A stretch of DNA of 64,000 bases from Luteibacter mycovicinus. GTDB lineage: Bacteria; Pseudomonadota; Gammaproteobacteria; Xanthomonadales; Rhodanobacteraceae. Of this stretch, positions 9,573 through 18,536 are shown in pieces. The stretch's first letter is position 1. Each line of letters starts with the position of its first letter. Location of the stretch: NCBI RefSeq assembly GCF_000745235.1, contig NZ_JQNL01000001.1:4396001-4460000 (forward strand), in the 5' to 3' direction. A program made the translations under genes and the position numbers. Below the pieces are notes generated by a model. It ran no database searches. It was not told where the DNA came from and saw only the letters and a list, made by a program, of their open reading frames with translations.

Positions 9573-9818
9573 GTGCGCCTCTCCGACGCGCCGAAAGGTG
9601 CCAAAGCCGTGGTCCAGTCCGTCACCGATGCCCATCCCGCCGACCCCATCGCCCAGCGCCTGCGCGACCTGGGCTTCGTGTCCGGTGAGCCGGTGCGCCT
9701 CGTGGCGCGGGGCCCTCTCGGCGGAGACCCGCTGTTGATCCAGATCGGTTCGACCCGTTTCGCCTTGCGCCGTACCGAGGCCGAGCGCGTGATGATCGCC
9801 GTGGACGGTGCCGCATGA
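9573..9818 (+). CDS. feoA: Ferrous iron transport protein A
   Basis: An 81-residue SH3-like FeoA protein starting at GTG 9573. The signature PIAQRLRDLGFVSGEPVRLV and the closing RFALRRTEAERVMI match the family. It is a small cytoplasmic partner of FeoB that supports Fe2+ uptake. Its TGA overlaps the feoB ATG (ATGA, 9815-9818). A Fur-like palindrome lies directly upstream, so iron repression is likely. Confidence 0.92.
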   Translation: MRLSDAPKGAKAVVQSVTDAHPADPIAQRLRDLGFVSGEPVRLVARGPLGGDPLLIQIGSTRFALRRTEAERVMIAVDGAA

Positions 9819-11662
9819 GCGCTTCCACAATGCGCATCGCCCTCGTGGGCAACCCCAACTGCGGTAAGACGGCGCTGTTCAACCAGCTCACCGGCGGCCG
9901 GCAGAAGGTCGCCAACTACGCCGGCGTGACCGTCGAGCGCAAAGAGGGGCGCTTCCTCGCACCGTCCGGTCGCACGCTGCATATCCTCGATCTGCCCGGC
10001 ACGTACAGCTTCGATGCGACCAGCCCCGACGAGGCGATCACGCGCGACGTCTGCTATGGCCGTTATCCCGGTGAAGCGCCGCCGGATCTGATCGTCTGCG
10101 TGGCCGATGCCACCAACCTGCGCCTGCACCTGCGTTTCGTGCTCGAAGTGCGCCGTCTGGGTCGCCCCGTGGTGCTCGCACTCAACATGATGGACGCGGC
10201 GCGCCGTCGCGGCATGGTCATCGACGTGGACGCGCTGTCACGTCGGCTCGGCGTGCCCGTGGTCGAAACGGTCGCGATCAGGCGTGGTGGCGCACAGGCC
10301 CTGATCCAGCGCATCGATACCTCGGTGCCGGCGATCGAGCCGGCCGACATCGACAACGCCGGGATCGAGCAACTGCATGCCGAAGTGCGGTCCATTCTCG
10401 CCGACACGGTCACGTTGCCGCGGGATACCGCCGCCGTCGACGACGCGATCGATCGCTGGGTGCTGCACCCGGTATTCGGACTGCTGATTCTCGCCGGCCT
10501 GATGTTCATGATCTTCCAGGCGGTGTTCTCCTGGGCGCAGCCGGTCATGGATGGCATCCAGGCGGGCATCGCCGCGCTGGGCACGGCGGTCACGGGTTTC
10601 CTCCCCGGGGACAGCGCATTGCACAGCCTGCTCAACGACGGTCTGTTCGCGGGTCTGGGCGCGGTGCTCGTGTTCCTGCCGCAGATCCTGATCCTGTTTC
10701 TCTTCATCCTCGTGCTGGAAGAATCGGGTTATCTGCCGCGCGCGGCCTTCCTTCTCGACCGCATGATGTTCCGCGTCGGCCTGACGGGCAGGGCGTTCAT
10801 TCCGCTGCTGTCGAGCTTCGCCTGCGCGATTCCCGGCATCATGGCCACGCGCAGTATTCAGGATCCGCGCGATCGCCTGACCACGATCCTGGTCGCGCCG
10901 CTGATGACCTGCTCGGCCCGTCTGCCGGTGTATACGCTGCTGATCGCCGCGTTCATCCCCGACCGGACGGTGTGGGGCATCTTCAATCTGCAGGGCGTGG
11001 TGCTTTTCACGCTGTACTTCGCGGGTATCTTCAGCGCCTTGCTGGTCGCCTTCGTGATCAAGCGGCTGCGCAAGGATCGCAGCGAGCACGCGCTGATCAT
11101 GGAATTGCCGTCCTACCGCCTGCCCAACGTGCGAGACATCGGCCTGGGTCTGTGGGAGCGCGCGCTGATCTTCCTCAAGCGCGTCGGCGGCATCATCCTC
11201 GCGCTCACCGTGTTGCTGTGGTTCCTCTCCAGTTTCCCCGGACCGCCGGAAGGAGCCACGGGGCCCGCCATCGATTACAGCCTGGCCGGCCGCCTCGGCA
11301 GGCTGCTGGAATACGTGTTCGCGCCGATCGGCTTCAACTGGCAGATCTGCATCGCGCTGGTGCCCGGCCTTGCCGCGCGCGAAGTGGCGGTGGCGGCACT
11401 CGGCACGGTGTATGCCATGTCGGGAAGCGACGATGCGGTCGCCTCGCAGCTCGGGCCCGTGATCGCGCACTCGTGGTCGCTGGCCACGGCGTTGTCGTTG
11501 CTCGCGTGGTACGTGTTCGCGCCGCAGTGCATGTCGACGCTGGCGGTCATCCGCCGCGAAACCAATTCCTGGCGCAACGTGGCGGTGGCCGCGGGCTATC
11601 TGTTCGGCCTGGCATATCTCGCTTCGCTCGCCACTTACCAGATCGCGAGGGCGCTTTCATGA
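9815..11662 (+). CDS. feoB: Ferrous iron permease with GTPase domain
   Basis: A 615-residue FeoB. The N-terminal G domain shows GNPNCGKT (G1), the switch region NYAGVTVE, DLPGTYSF (G3) and LNMMDAARRR (G4 region). The C-terminal half is a multispanning permease with two gate motifs, including ESGYLPRAAFLLDRMM and SSFACAIPGIMATR. It is shorter than E. coli FeoB (773 residues) because the stretch between the G domain and membrane core is short. It is translationally coupled to feoA and to the downstream small gene. It imports Fe2+ across the inner membrane. Confidence 0.94.
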   Translation: MSASTMRIALVGNPNCGKTALFNQLTGGRQKVANYAGVTVERKEGRFLAPSGRTLHILDLPGTYSFDATSPDEAITRDVCYGRYPGEAPPDLIVCVADATNLRLHLRFVLEVRRLGRPVVLALNMMDAARRRGMVIDVDALSRRLGVPVVETVAIRRGGAQALIQRIDTSVPAIEPADIDNAGIEQLHAEVRSILADTVTLPRDTAAVDDAIDRWVLHPVFGLLILAGLMFMIFQAVFSWAQPVMDGIQAGIAALGTAVTGFLPGDSALHSLLNDGLFAGLGAVLVFLPQILILFLFILVLEESGYLPRAAFLLDRMMFRVGLTGRAFIPLLSSFACAIPGIMATRSIQDPRDRLTTILVAPLMTCSARLPVYTLLIAAFIPDRTVWGIFNLQGVVLFTLYFAGIFSALLVAFVIKRLRKDRSEHALIMELPSYRLPNVRDIGLGLWERALIFLKRVGGIILALTVLLWFLSSFPGPPEGATGPAIDYSLAGRLGRLLEYVFAPIGFNWQICIALVPGLAAREVAVAALGTVYAMSGSDDAVASQLGPVIAHSWSLATALSLLAWYVFAPQCMSTLAVIRRETNSWRNVAVAAGYLFGLAYLASLATYQIARALS

Positions 11663-11949
11663 GCACGTTCGAACTGTTTCAGGGCTTGGTTATCGGCGTG
11701 GCTGTCGCGGTCGCGGCGTATGTGGCGTTCCGGAAGCTGCTGCCGAAGACGTCGACGCGGGTGCTGGCGCGGGTGTCGGCATGGCTCAATCGCGACGGCA
11801 GGCCGGCGATGGTCCGGTCGCTGGGAAAGCGTGTGCAACCTGCCGCGGCGACCGGAAGTTGCGGGGACGGGTGCGGGTCGTGTGGGAGCTGTGGGCCTGT
11901 GGCGCCGAAGAGTGCGGCGCAGCCGCTGGAGTTCCGGCCGCGCGGCTGA
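11659..11949 (+). CDS. Small FeoB-associated Cys-rich membrane protein
   Basis: A 96-residue protein whose ATG overlaps the feoB stop (11659-11662). It has one N-terminal transmembrane helix (LVIGVAVAVAAYVAFRKLL), a basic middle and a C-terminal cysteine cluster CGDGCGSCGSCG. The location matches FeoB-associated Cys-rich proteins (the DUF6587/FeoP-like group), which replace FeoC in many bacteria. The cluster could bind iron or sense redox state; this is inference, and no enzymatic motif is present. Confidence 0.75.
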   Translation: MSTFELFQGLVIGVAVAVAAYVAFRKLLPKTSTRVLARVSAWLNRDGRPAMVRSLGKRVQPAAATGSCGDGCGSCGSCGPVAPKSAAQPLEFRPRG

Positions 11950-11980
11950 TCGCCTTGCCATGAGCGTCGACGATGGCTGG

Positions 11981-13452
11981 TCAATCTTCGTGCGGCGCTT
12001 CCGTGGCGGCCTTCGCCACGCGCTTGCGGCGCAGTGTCCACCAGCTCACTGAAAGATTGACGGTAAACCATGCGCCGATCAGAGCCAGCGGCCATGCGAT
12101 CACCGCGGGCCAGAGGATGGCGACGAGGGTCAGCACCGCTGCCGCGATGAAGCCTGCCAGCAACGGCCCGGTTTCGGTATCGCCCAGCACGCGATGCTGC
12201 GAGATGGCCGCGCCCACGGTGTTGGCGATGCGCAGGGCCCCCGCGGCGGCGCGGCTCGAACTTCCACCACCGTGACGCGGCCTGGGCGGGTGCGGGGCAC
12301 GGCTGCGGACGCGCTCGTTTCCGGAGCGGCGGCGCCTGGGATGCAGCAGGATCTCGGTCGCGTTCTCCAGGTCCTTCTCGTACTGCGCCTCCAGTTGCGT
12401 CGCGAAGCCGACGTCCTCGATAGCCACGTCGATCTCGCGGTTGCTCAGCCAGCTGGCGATGTTGAGATTGGATGAGCCCACGCGTGCCCAGCGGCCATCG
12501 GCCACGGCCGTCTTGGCGTGCAGCATCGTGCCGTTCCATTCGAAGACGCGGATGCCCGCCTTCAGCAGGGGGCGGTAGCCCGACCGCGACATCCCGGCGA
12601 CCATGGGAATGTCGCTGGTGCCGGGCACGAGCAGCCTGACGTCGACACCGTCGCGAGCGGCGGCGGAGAGGGCCTGCACATAGGGCGCCACGCCGACGAA
12701 ATAGGCGTCGGTGAGCCACAGCGTCTTCGTCGCCATCGCCGCGACCATCTGATCGAGGCGATACATGCCGGCCGTGCTGGGCTGTGTCGCGATGACGCGC
12801 AAGGACACCTCGCCGGCGTGGGTGGCGCCGGCGACAGGCGACAGCCGGGGGTCGTCGGGTAGCGGTTCGCCGGCTTCACGCCAGCTGTCCGCGAAGGCCT
12901 GTTCGATCTCGGCGACGGCGGGACCGCGCAGGGCGACGCCGGTGTCGCGCCACGGCGGCACGTCGTTGGCGGGGTCGCCCAGCCATTTTTCGCTGAGACA
13001 GACGCCGGACAGGAAGCCGACTTCGCCGTCGACCACCAGAACCTTGCGATGGTCGCGGCTGATCCAGCCGAACGAGCTGCCCAGCTGTGGCGGGTTATAG
13101 ATCCGTACCTGTCCGCCGGCTTCACGCAGGGCCGCCCAGAACGACGAGCGTGACTGGCCGAGACAGCCGCCCCAGTCGCCGATCACCGCGACGAAGACGC
13201 CGGCCTTCGCGCGTTCGACCAGCGCGTCGCGGAACGCCTGGCCGATCCGGTCGTCGCGGATGATGTAGTTCTCGAGGAAGACATGGCGCTTGGCGTTGGC
13301 GATGGCCTTGAGCCAGGCGTCGAAGTGAGCCTGGGCATCGATCAGCAGCTCGACGGCGTTCCCCCGATGAGGGGCGCGCCGGCGCTGCGGCTGAGGGCCT
13401 GTTCGGCGAAGAGGCGGCTCGAGAAGCCGTGGGTGCGGTGACGTGCGTTCAT
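11981..13452 (-). CDS. Phospholipase D-family (cardiolipin synthase-like) protein, 5' end frameshifted
   Basis: A PLD-superfamily protein with two HKD motifs (HRKVLVVDGE and LHAKTAVADG, the latter followed by GSSNLN) and two C-terminal transmembrane segments. The family uses phosphatidyl transfer, typically in cardiolipin synthesis. The expected N-terminus, MNARHRTHGFSSRLFAEQAL then SRSAGAPLIGG, is present from the ATG at 13452 but in a different frame from the body, which begins NAVELLIDAQ. One extra G in the five-C tract at 13361-13365 would join them exactly. This may be a homopolymer sequencing error, a phase-variable tract or a true mutation. No good start exists in the body frame near this point. 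Confidence 0.75.
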
Positions 13453-13587
13453 GGGGGGCGAGTTTATCGGGCCGGAGGATGAGCAGGGGGTGAGGCGGGT
13501 CGAATCGCCGACCGGGCAGGACGCCCACCGCCGGATTGCCGCAGCCAGTCGGATTCCAGTCACACCATTGCGCTAAAATGTTCCGCT

Positions 13588-14847
13588 ATGACCGAAGACC
13601 TTCTCAGCCGCCCGCGTCCCGCGGAAGCCGGCGCCCGCCGTCCCAGCACCGGTGTTTCCGTCGACCGTATCCGGGTCGGGGGTGGCGCGCCCATCGTCGT
13701 CCAGTCGATGACCAACACGGACACCGAGGATGCCGTGTCCACGACCAGGCAGGTCGCCGAACTGGCCCGGGCCGGCTCCGAAATGGTCCGGATCACCGTG
13801 AACACGCCGGCCGCGGCCGCGGCCGTGCCGCGGATTCGCGAACGGCTGGACATGATGGGCGTGTCGGTCCCGCTGATCGGCGACTTCCATTACAACGGTC
13901 ACCAGCTGCTCGAAGGCGAGCCGGCCTGTGCCGAGGCCCTGGCCAAGTACCGTATCAATCCGGGCAACGTCGGCTTCGGCAAGAAGAAGGACGCCCAGTT
14001 CGCTTCGATCATCCAGATGGCGATCCGCTACGACAAACCGGTCCGCATCGGCGCCAACTGGGGTTCGCTCGACCAGAGCATGGTCGCGGCGCTGATGGAC
14101 GAGAACGCCGGCCGCGCCGATCCCTGGGACGCCGGCCATGTCGCCCGCGAGGCGCTGATCCGCTCCGCGCTGGATTCCGCCGCCCGCGCCGAGGACCTCG
14201 GCCTGTCCCGCGACCGCATCATCCTGTCGTGCAAGGTCTCCGGCGTGCAGGAGCTGATCGCCGTATATCGCGATCTCGCCCGCCGCGGCGATTATGCCCT
14301 GCACCTGGGCCTGACCGAGGCCGGCATGGGCTCGAAGGGGATCACCGCATCCAGCGCCGCGCTGGGCGTGCTCCTGCAGGAAGGCATCGGCGACACCATC
14401 CGTATCTCGCTGACGCCCGAACCGGGCCAGTCGCGTACCGCCGAAGTCATCGTCGCGCAGGAACTCCTGCAGACGATGGGCCTGCGCGCGTTCACGCCGC
14501 TGGTCACCGCGTGTCCGGGTTGCGGCCGGACCACGAGCGAATTTTTCCAGGAACTGGCGAAAACCGTGCAGGCACATGTGCGCGAGCAGATGCCCGTGTG
14601 GCGCGTGAAGTACGACGGCGTCGAAAACCTCACCCTCGCCGTGATGGGTTGCATCGTCAACGGTCCCGGCGAATCCAAGCACGCCAATATCGGTATTTCG
14701 CTGCCAGGTAACGGCGAAGCTCCGTCCGCGCCGGTGTTCATCGACGGTGAAAAGGCCATGACCCTGCGCGGCGAACACATCGCCGACGAGTTCGTGGCCA
14801 TCCTCGACAACTACGTCGAAACGCACTACGCCAGCCGCGGCGACTGA
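13588..14847 (+). CDS. ispG: 4-hydroxy-3-methylbut-2-enyl-diphosphate synthase
   Basis: A 419-residue GcpE/IspG enzyme of the MEP isoprenoid pathway, which reduces methylerythritol cyclodiphosphate to HMBPP. The [4Fe-4S] ligands are Cys309 and Cys312 (CPGCGR), Cys355 ([10 protein letters not shown]) and the nearby Glu362. The N-terminal TIM barrel has [10 protein letters not shown] and [11 protein letters not shown] -10-like TAAAAT (13574-13579) sits just upstream. The gene is monocistronic; 65 bp separate it from the aldo/keto reductase. Confidence 0.95.
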   Translation: MTEDLLSRPRPAEAGARRPSTGVSVDRIRVGGGAPIVVQSMTNTDTEDAVSTTRQVAELARAGSEMVRITVNTPAAAAAVPRIRERLDMMGVSVPLIGDFHYNGHQLLEGEPACAEALAKYRINPGNVGFGKKKDAQFASIIQMAIRYDKPVRIGANWGSLDQSMVAALMDENAGRADPWDAGHVAREALIRSALDSAARAEDLGLSRDRIILSCKVSGVQELIAVYRDLARRGDYALHLGLTEAGMGSKGITASSAALGVLLQEGIGDTIRISLTPEPGQSRTAEVIVAQELLQTMGLRAFTPLVTACPGCGRTTSEFFQELAKTVQAHVREQMPVWRVKYDGVENLTLAVMGCIVNGPGESKHANIGISLPGNGEAPSAPVFIDGEKAMTLRGEHIADEFVAILDNYVETHYASRGD

Positions 14848-14912
14848 CCCGTCACGCGTTGAATGCGGGGCCGCCGTCATGATATCGGGCGGTTCCCTGC
14901 AGGAGATGACGC

Positions 14913-15743
14913 ATGACCTCTACCGTTCCGGTCCTCGACCTCAACGACGGCAACAAGGCACCGCAGCTGGGCTTCGGTGTCTTCCAGATTCCCGACGGCG
15001 AGACCGCCGACGCCGTATCCGCCGCGCTGGCGGCCGGTTATCGCTCGATCGATACCGCAGCCATCTATAAGAACGAAGCCGGCGTACGCCAGGGCATCGA
15101 ACGCTCCGGCGTCGCCCGCGGCGATATCTTTCTGACCACCAAGCTCTGGAACTCGGAGCAGGGCTTTGATGCCACGCTCAAGGCCTTCGATGCGAGCATC
15201 GCGAAGCTCGGCACCGACTACGTCGACATGTATCTGATCCACTGGCCGACGCCGAAGCACGATCGCTACGTCGATACCTGGAAGGCGTTCATCCGTCTGC
15301 GCGAAGAAGGCCGCATCCACTCGATCGGCGTGTCCAATTTCCAGCCCGCGCATCTGGAGCGCATCGTGAAGGAAACCGGTGTGGCGCCGGTGGTTAACCA
15401 GATCGAACTGCATCCGGATTTCGCCCAGCGCGATGTCGTCGCGGCGAACGCGAAGCACAACGTTATCACCGAGGCGTGGAGCCCGCTGGGTCAGGGCGGC
15501 GACTTGCTGAAGAACGAGACTCTCGTCTCGATCGGCAAGACGCATGGCAAGTCACCGGCCCAGGTCGTGCTGCGGTGGCACGTGCAGCTCGGCCATATGG
15601 TGATTCCGAAGTCGGCGACGCCGGAGCGCATCAAGTCGAACATCGACGTGTTCGACTTCGAACTGTCGGCCGATGAAATGAAGGCCATCGCCGCGCTCGA
15701 TGCAGGTAAGCGCATGGGCCCGGATCCCGACGAACTGAACTGA
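14913..15743 (+). CDS. Aldo/keto reductase (2,5-diketo-D-gluconate reductase-like)
   Basis: A 276-residue NADPH-dependent AKR5-type reductase. The catalytic tetrad is visible: Asp in SIDTAAIYKNE, Tyr in the same segment, Lys in TTKLWNSE and His in LIHWPTPK. The cofactor signature IPKSATPERIKSN is near the C-terminus. Family members reduce methylglyoxal, diketogluconate and other aldehydes; the physiological substrate cannot be deduced. AGGAG lies seven bases before the ATG. It converges on the next gene with 3 bp between stops. Confidence 0.9.
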   Translation: MTSTVPVLDLNDGNKAPQLGFGVFQIPDGETADAVSAALAAGYRSIDTAAIYKNEAGVRQGIERSGVARGDIFLTTKLWNSEQGFDATLKAFDASIAKLGTDYVDMYLIHWPTPKHDRYVDTWKAFIRLREEGRIHSIGVSNFQPAHLERIVKETGVAPVVNQIELHPDFAQRDVVAANAKHNVITEAWSPLGQGGDLLKNETLVSIGKTHGKSPAQVVLRWHVQLGHMVIPKSATPERIKSNIDVFDFELSADEMKAIAALDAGKRMGPDPDELN

Positions 15744-15746
15744 GCT

Positions 15747-16112
15747 TCAGTCCATCGTGACGTCGATCTCCAGCGGATAGGGGGTCGGCGTCTTCGGCGG
15801 TTTTGGCAGGGTCCAGGTGGCGAACTGCCCGGCAAAGCAGGTCGCCACCGTCGACTTCGGCCGTACGTCGACATCGCTGCTGCGCCCGTCCGCGGCCACG
15901 CGGGCCACCAGGGTGAAGGGGCGGCGGTCGGCCGCCGGCATATTGCTGGCGATGCAGCCCTTCAGCGCGTCCGTCGCGGGATTGCCGATGCTGTCCCACA
16001 GTCTGCCCTGCCAGAGTTTCCCATCGGCGTTGTTTTCGAGCATCTTCGCGGTGTGGACACGCGCGTCGAAGGCGTTGTCGGTGGCCAGGGCGAGGGCAAG
16101 GGCAAGCAGCAT
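15747..16112 (-). CDS. Hypothetical secreted protein
   Basis: A 121-residue protein with a short hydrophobic leader (MLLALALALATDNA) that may be a signal peptide. The mature part has two cysteines (KGCIASN and ATCFAGQF) which could form a disulfide. GGAG is positioned eight bases before the ATG. I do not recognise a family. The closing segment PPKTPTPYPLEIDVTMD resembles the end of small TonB-like or energy-transducer C-terminal folds, but the match is weak. Confidence 0.6.
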   Translation of the reverse strand: MLLALALALATDNAFDARVHTAKMLENNADGKLWQGRLWDSIGNPATDALKGCIASNMPAADRRPFTLVARVAADGRSSDVDVRPKSTVATCFAGQFATWTLPKPPKTPTPYPLEIDVTMD

Positions 16113-16224
16113 TCCAGGTCTCCGAAGCAGGATCGTGGAAGCCTAACAGGGACGCGCGGGCTTCACACCGGAGGGGTTAGCGTGGATCTGTCACGCGCCG
16201 CTGTTGGCGCATCGAGGAAACGCC

Positions 16225-16656
16225 ATGCGTCCGCGTCCCATGTTCCTGCTATCCCTGGTCTTCGCCGCCACGGCCGCCATGGCACAGACGGCGACGAATC
16301 CGCCCTCGTCGCAGACAGGGAATCCGGCTAGCGCGCCCGCTCCCAAGCCGGTGACGGCACCCGCGTCGTCATCGGCGCCTCTGGTCGGCTCACCCGGCAT
16401 GCTGCATCAGGCGAATCCCGCGGCTGCCGCTGTGCCTGCACGTTCGGAAGCGGGTGCGACGGAGCGCGGCCTGAACACCACCGGAGCTGCCGGCGCTGCC
16501 GTCAGCACGGATGGCGCGGCGACCGGCGTGACGCAGCGCGTTCAGCGTGCCAACGCCCATGGCGTCGATGCGCAGGGACATACGCTGGATGCGCACGGCA
16601 AGCCGGTCGGTCAGGCAGCCGTCCCGATGCCAGCTCCCGCGACCACGGTTCGTTGA
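16225..16656 (+). CDS. Hypothetical secreted Ala/Pro-rich protein
   Basis: A 143-residue low-complexity protein. The ATG at 16225 has GAGGAAA upstream and starts a signal peptide (MRPRPMFLLSLVFAATAAMA); the open frame extends seven codons further but without a better site. The mature part is dominated by Ala, Pro, Ser, Thr and Gly, then a short region HGVDAQGHTLDAHGKPVGQA with a repeated D-A-x-G-x motif. No domain is recognised; it may be a periplasmic or surface linker-type protein. Confidence 0.6.
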   Translation: MRPRPMFLLSLVFAATAAMAQTATNPPSSQTGNPASAPAPKPVTAPASSSAPLVGSPGMLHQANPAAAAVPARSEAGATERGLNTTGAAGAAVSTDGAATGVTQRVQRANAHGVDAQGHTLDAHGKPVGQAAVPMPAPATTVR

Positions 16657-16722
16657 TCCGGCGAGGTCGCATGGACTTGCGCCGGTGCGTTACCATCCGG
16701 TGAATGCCGACCCATGCGAGGT

Positions 16723-17049
16723 ATGCGAGTGAGGATGAAGCAGGCGATCGTCGTGGCCGTCCTCGCCCTGGGGGTCGCCGGTTGTGCGGGCATGGCGTCG
16801 AAGGTCGCCCGGCTCGACGTGGGAATGCCCCGCGACGAGGTGCTGGATCGACTCGGCCCGGCCGATTCCGATCGCACGATCATCGGCTACGAGGTGATGA
16901 GCTGGCTCGATCGCCGTCCGGGCCGCTTCTCCTTCTCCCATAAGGACTACACCGTTGTGCTGAAGGACGGAAAGGTCACCCAGTTCGGTCCGGGGCTCGT
17001 TCGTCGTGACAGCAAGACGTCACTGCAGATCGAGACAGGCGACCGCTGA
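16723..17049 (+). CDS. Small outer-membrane lipoprotein, BamE/OmlA (SmpA)-like
   Basis: About 109 residues. The leader MKQAIVVAVLALGVAGC ends in a lipobox cysteine. The mature part has the BamE/SmpA pattern of RLDVGMPRDEVLDRLGPADS followed by beta strands ending VVLKDGKVTQFGPG. It is probably a lipoprotein of the SmpA/OmlA-like superfamily rather than BamE itself. Start choice is uncertain: ATGs at 16714, 16723 and 16735 and a GTG at 16729 with GAGG seven bases upstream are all in frame. The signal peptide is intact in every case. Confidence 0.68.
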   Translation: MRVRMKQAIVVAVLALGVAGCAGMASKVARLDVGMPRDEVLDRLGPADSDRTIIGYEVMSWLDRRPGRFSFSHKDYTVVLKDGKVTQFGPGLVRRDSKTSLQIETGDR

Positions 17050-17069
17050 GAGTGTCGGACCGCTACGGG

Positions 17070-17768
17070 CTATATCCATTGGCGGCGTTTGTAGATCCAT
17101 AAGGCCACGTACTCGTGCAGAGCGCGGGCGGTCAGGGTGAGCGCTCCGCGTGTCGGGATCCATGGTGGTGCCGAGGCCAGCGTCGCATGACGATCGTCGG
17201 CGGGTACAGGCGTCACCTCGATACCCTCATGCCGGAAGCACCCGGCCGCCCGCCGCATATGAACCGCCGAGGTCACCAGTAACACATGGCGCAGCCCTTC
17301 GGCTTTGAGTATGGCGGCGGAGTTGTGCGCGTTCTCGTGCGTGTTCCGGCTGGTCGCTTCGATGCGAAGATCGCCATCCGGCATGCCCGAGTGTCCGAAG
17401 CCCTGCGCGAGGTCCATCGCCTGATCGCTGCCCGACACCAGCACCAGCGGTGCCCATCCGGCTCGCCATAACGACAGCCCCATGCCTGCCCGGGTCGTCG
17501 TGTGTGACCAGTCGCCGACCGGAAGCTTGCCGCCGCCAAGCACGACGATCGCATCGGCGTGCCGCGGCGTCTCCGCTGCTCCGGCCACCAGTCCATCGCG
17601 CAGACGCAACGCCAGCGCCGGCGTCGCGGCCAGCCAGATCCATATCAGCGCGATCGCTGCGAGTGCGCACGCCGCACGCGGACGCCGACACAGCACGAAC
17701 GCCGTCGAACACAGAGCCAGCAGCAACGCTTGCACGGCGGGATGGAGGAGGCGTGCGGCGATATCCAT
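17070..17768 (-). CDS. DUF218 (YdcF/SanA/ElyC)-family membrane protein
   Basis: A 232-residue protein with two or three N-terminal hydrophobic segments and a DUF218 domain. The domain shows the family signatures DAIVVLGGGKLP, VLVSGSD, EATSRNTHENA and LLVTSAVHMRRA. Relatives such as ElyC and SanA act in envelope integrity, and others bind nucleotides. The start at 17768 (MDIAARLLHP) is preferred; 17822 is an alternative. It is divergent from the exopolysaccharide operon, sharing the 133-bp region to 17902. Confidence 0.75.
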   Translation of the reverse strand: MDIAARLLHPAVQALLLALCSTAFVLCRRPRAACALAAIALIWIWLAATPALALRLRDGLVAGAAETPRHADAIVVLGGGKLPVGDWSHTTTRAGMGLSLWRAGWAPLVLVSGSDQAMDLAQGFGHSGMPDGDLRIEATSRNTHENAHNSAAILKAEGLRHVLLVTSAVHMRRAAGCFRHEGIEVTPVPADDRHATLASAPPWIPTRGALTLTARALHEYVALWIYKRRQWI

Positions 17769-17901
17769 GCGGAAGCGATCATGGCTTAAAACGCCGCGGA
17801 TCACCCGTCGGTCGAATGGCATAGGCGGGCTGTTGAATGGACGCGGCCCCCGGTTGAAATGACGATACGGACCGAGCGAAGTCACAGGGGTAGGTGTCCG
17901 T

Positions 17902-18525
17902 ATGAAGCGTTGGAATCGCGTCGCCGCCGTCGCAGCCACTCTCTGGCTGACGGCCTGCGCCACCGGGGGAAGCAACCTTCCACCACCGAAGATGGACGCG
18001 GCCAGCCCGGTCGTCGCGTCCTATCTGATCGGCGTGGACGACCAGTTGCAGATCACCGTCTGGCATAACCCGGACCTGAGCGTCAGCGTGCCGGTCCGTC
18101 CCGACGGCAAGATCACCGTGCCGCTGGTCGGCGACATCGCCGCCGGTGGGCGTACGACCGATCAGGTCGGTGCGGAAATTCAGCAGAAGCTGGTGCAGTA
18201 CATCCGCGATCCTCAGGTCGCCGTGATCCTTACCGCGTTGCGCAGCCATGAGTACCTGTCCCGTGTGCGGGTGACGGGCGCCGTGCGCAGCCCGATCTCC
18301 ATGCCGTACCGGCAGGGCATGACCGTGCTGGATGCGGTACTCGCCGCCGGCGGAACCACCGAATTCGCGGCGCCCGATCGCACCGAGCTCTATCGGCACA
18401 ACGAGGCCGGTGCCACCCAGGCATACGCCGTGCGGCTGGAAAAGATCCTGCAGCAGGGCGATCTGGCCAACAACTACCCGGTACAGCCCGGCGACGTGAT
18501 CACCGTGCCGCAACGCGCCTTTTAA
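17902..18525 (+). CDS. Polysaccharide export outer-membrane lipoprotein (Wza/GumB/EpsE-like)
   Basis: A 207-residue protein with a lipoprotein leader ending TACATGG. It has the Poly_export domain (YLIGVDDQLQITVWHNPDLS, RPDGKITVPLVGDI) and one SLBB domain (VRVTGAVRSPISMPYRQGMT, QPGDVITVPQ). It is the short GumB type rather than full-length Wza. It forms the outer-membrane exit channel for a polysaccharide. It opens a ten-gene + strand operon; the next gene starts 11 bp downstream. GGGGTAGG lies upstream of the ATG. Confidence 0.88.
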   Translation: MKRWNRVAAVAATLWLTACATGGSNLPPPKMDAASPVVASYLIGVDDQLQITVWHNPDLSVSVPVRPDGKITVPLVGDIAAGGRTTDQVGAEIQQKLVQYIRDPQVAVILTALRSHEYLSRVRVTGAVRSPISMPYRQGMTVLDAVLAAGGTTEFAAPDRTELYRHNEAGATQAYAVRLEKILQQGDLANNYPVQPGDVITVPQRAF

Positions 18526-18536
18526 GGGGTACATCG

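Noticed and set aside
13573..14880. 435-codon minus-strand frame opposite ispG
   Set aside because: ispG is unambiguous, and the antisense product is His/Asp/Arg-rich without motifs.
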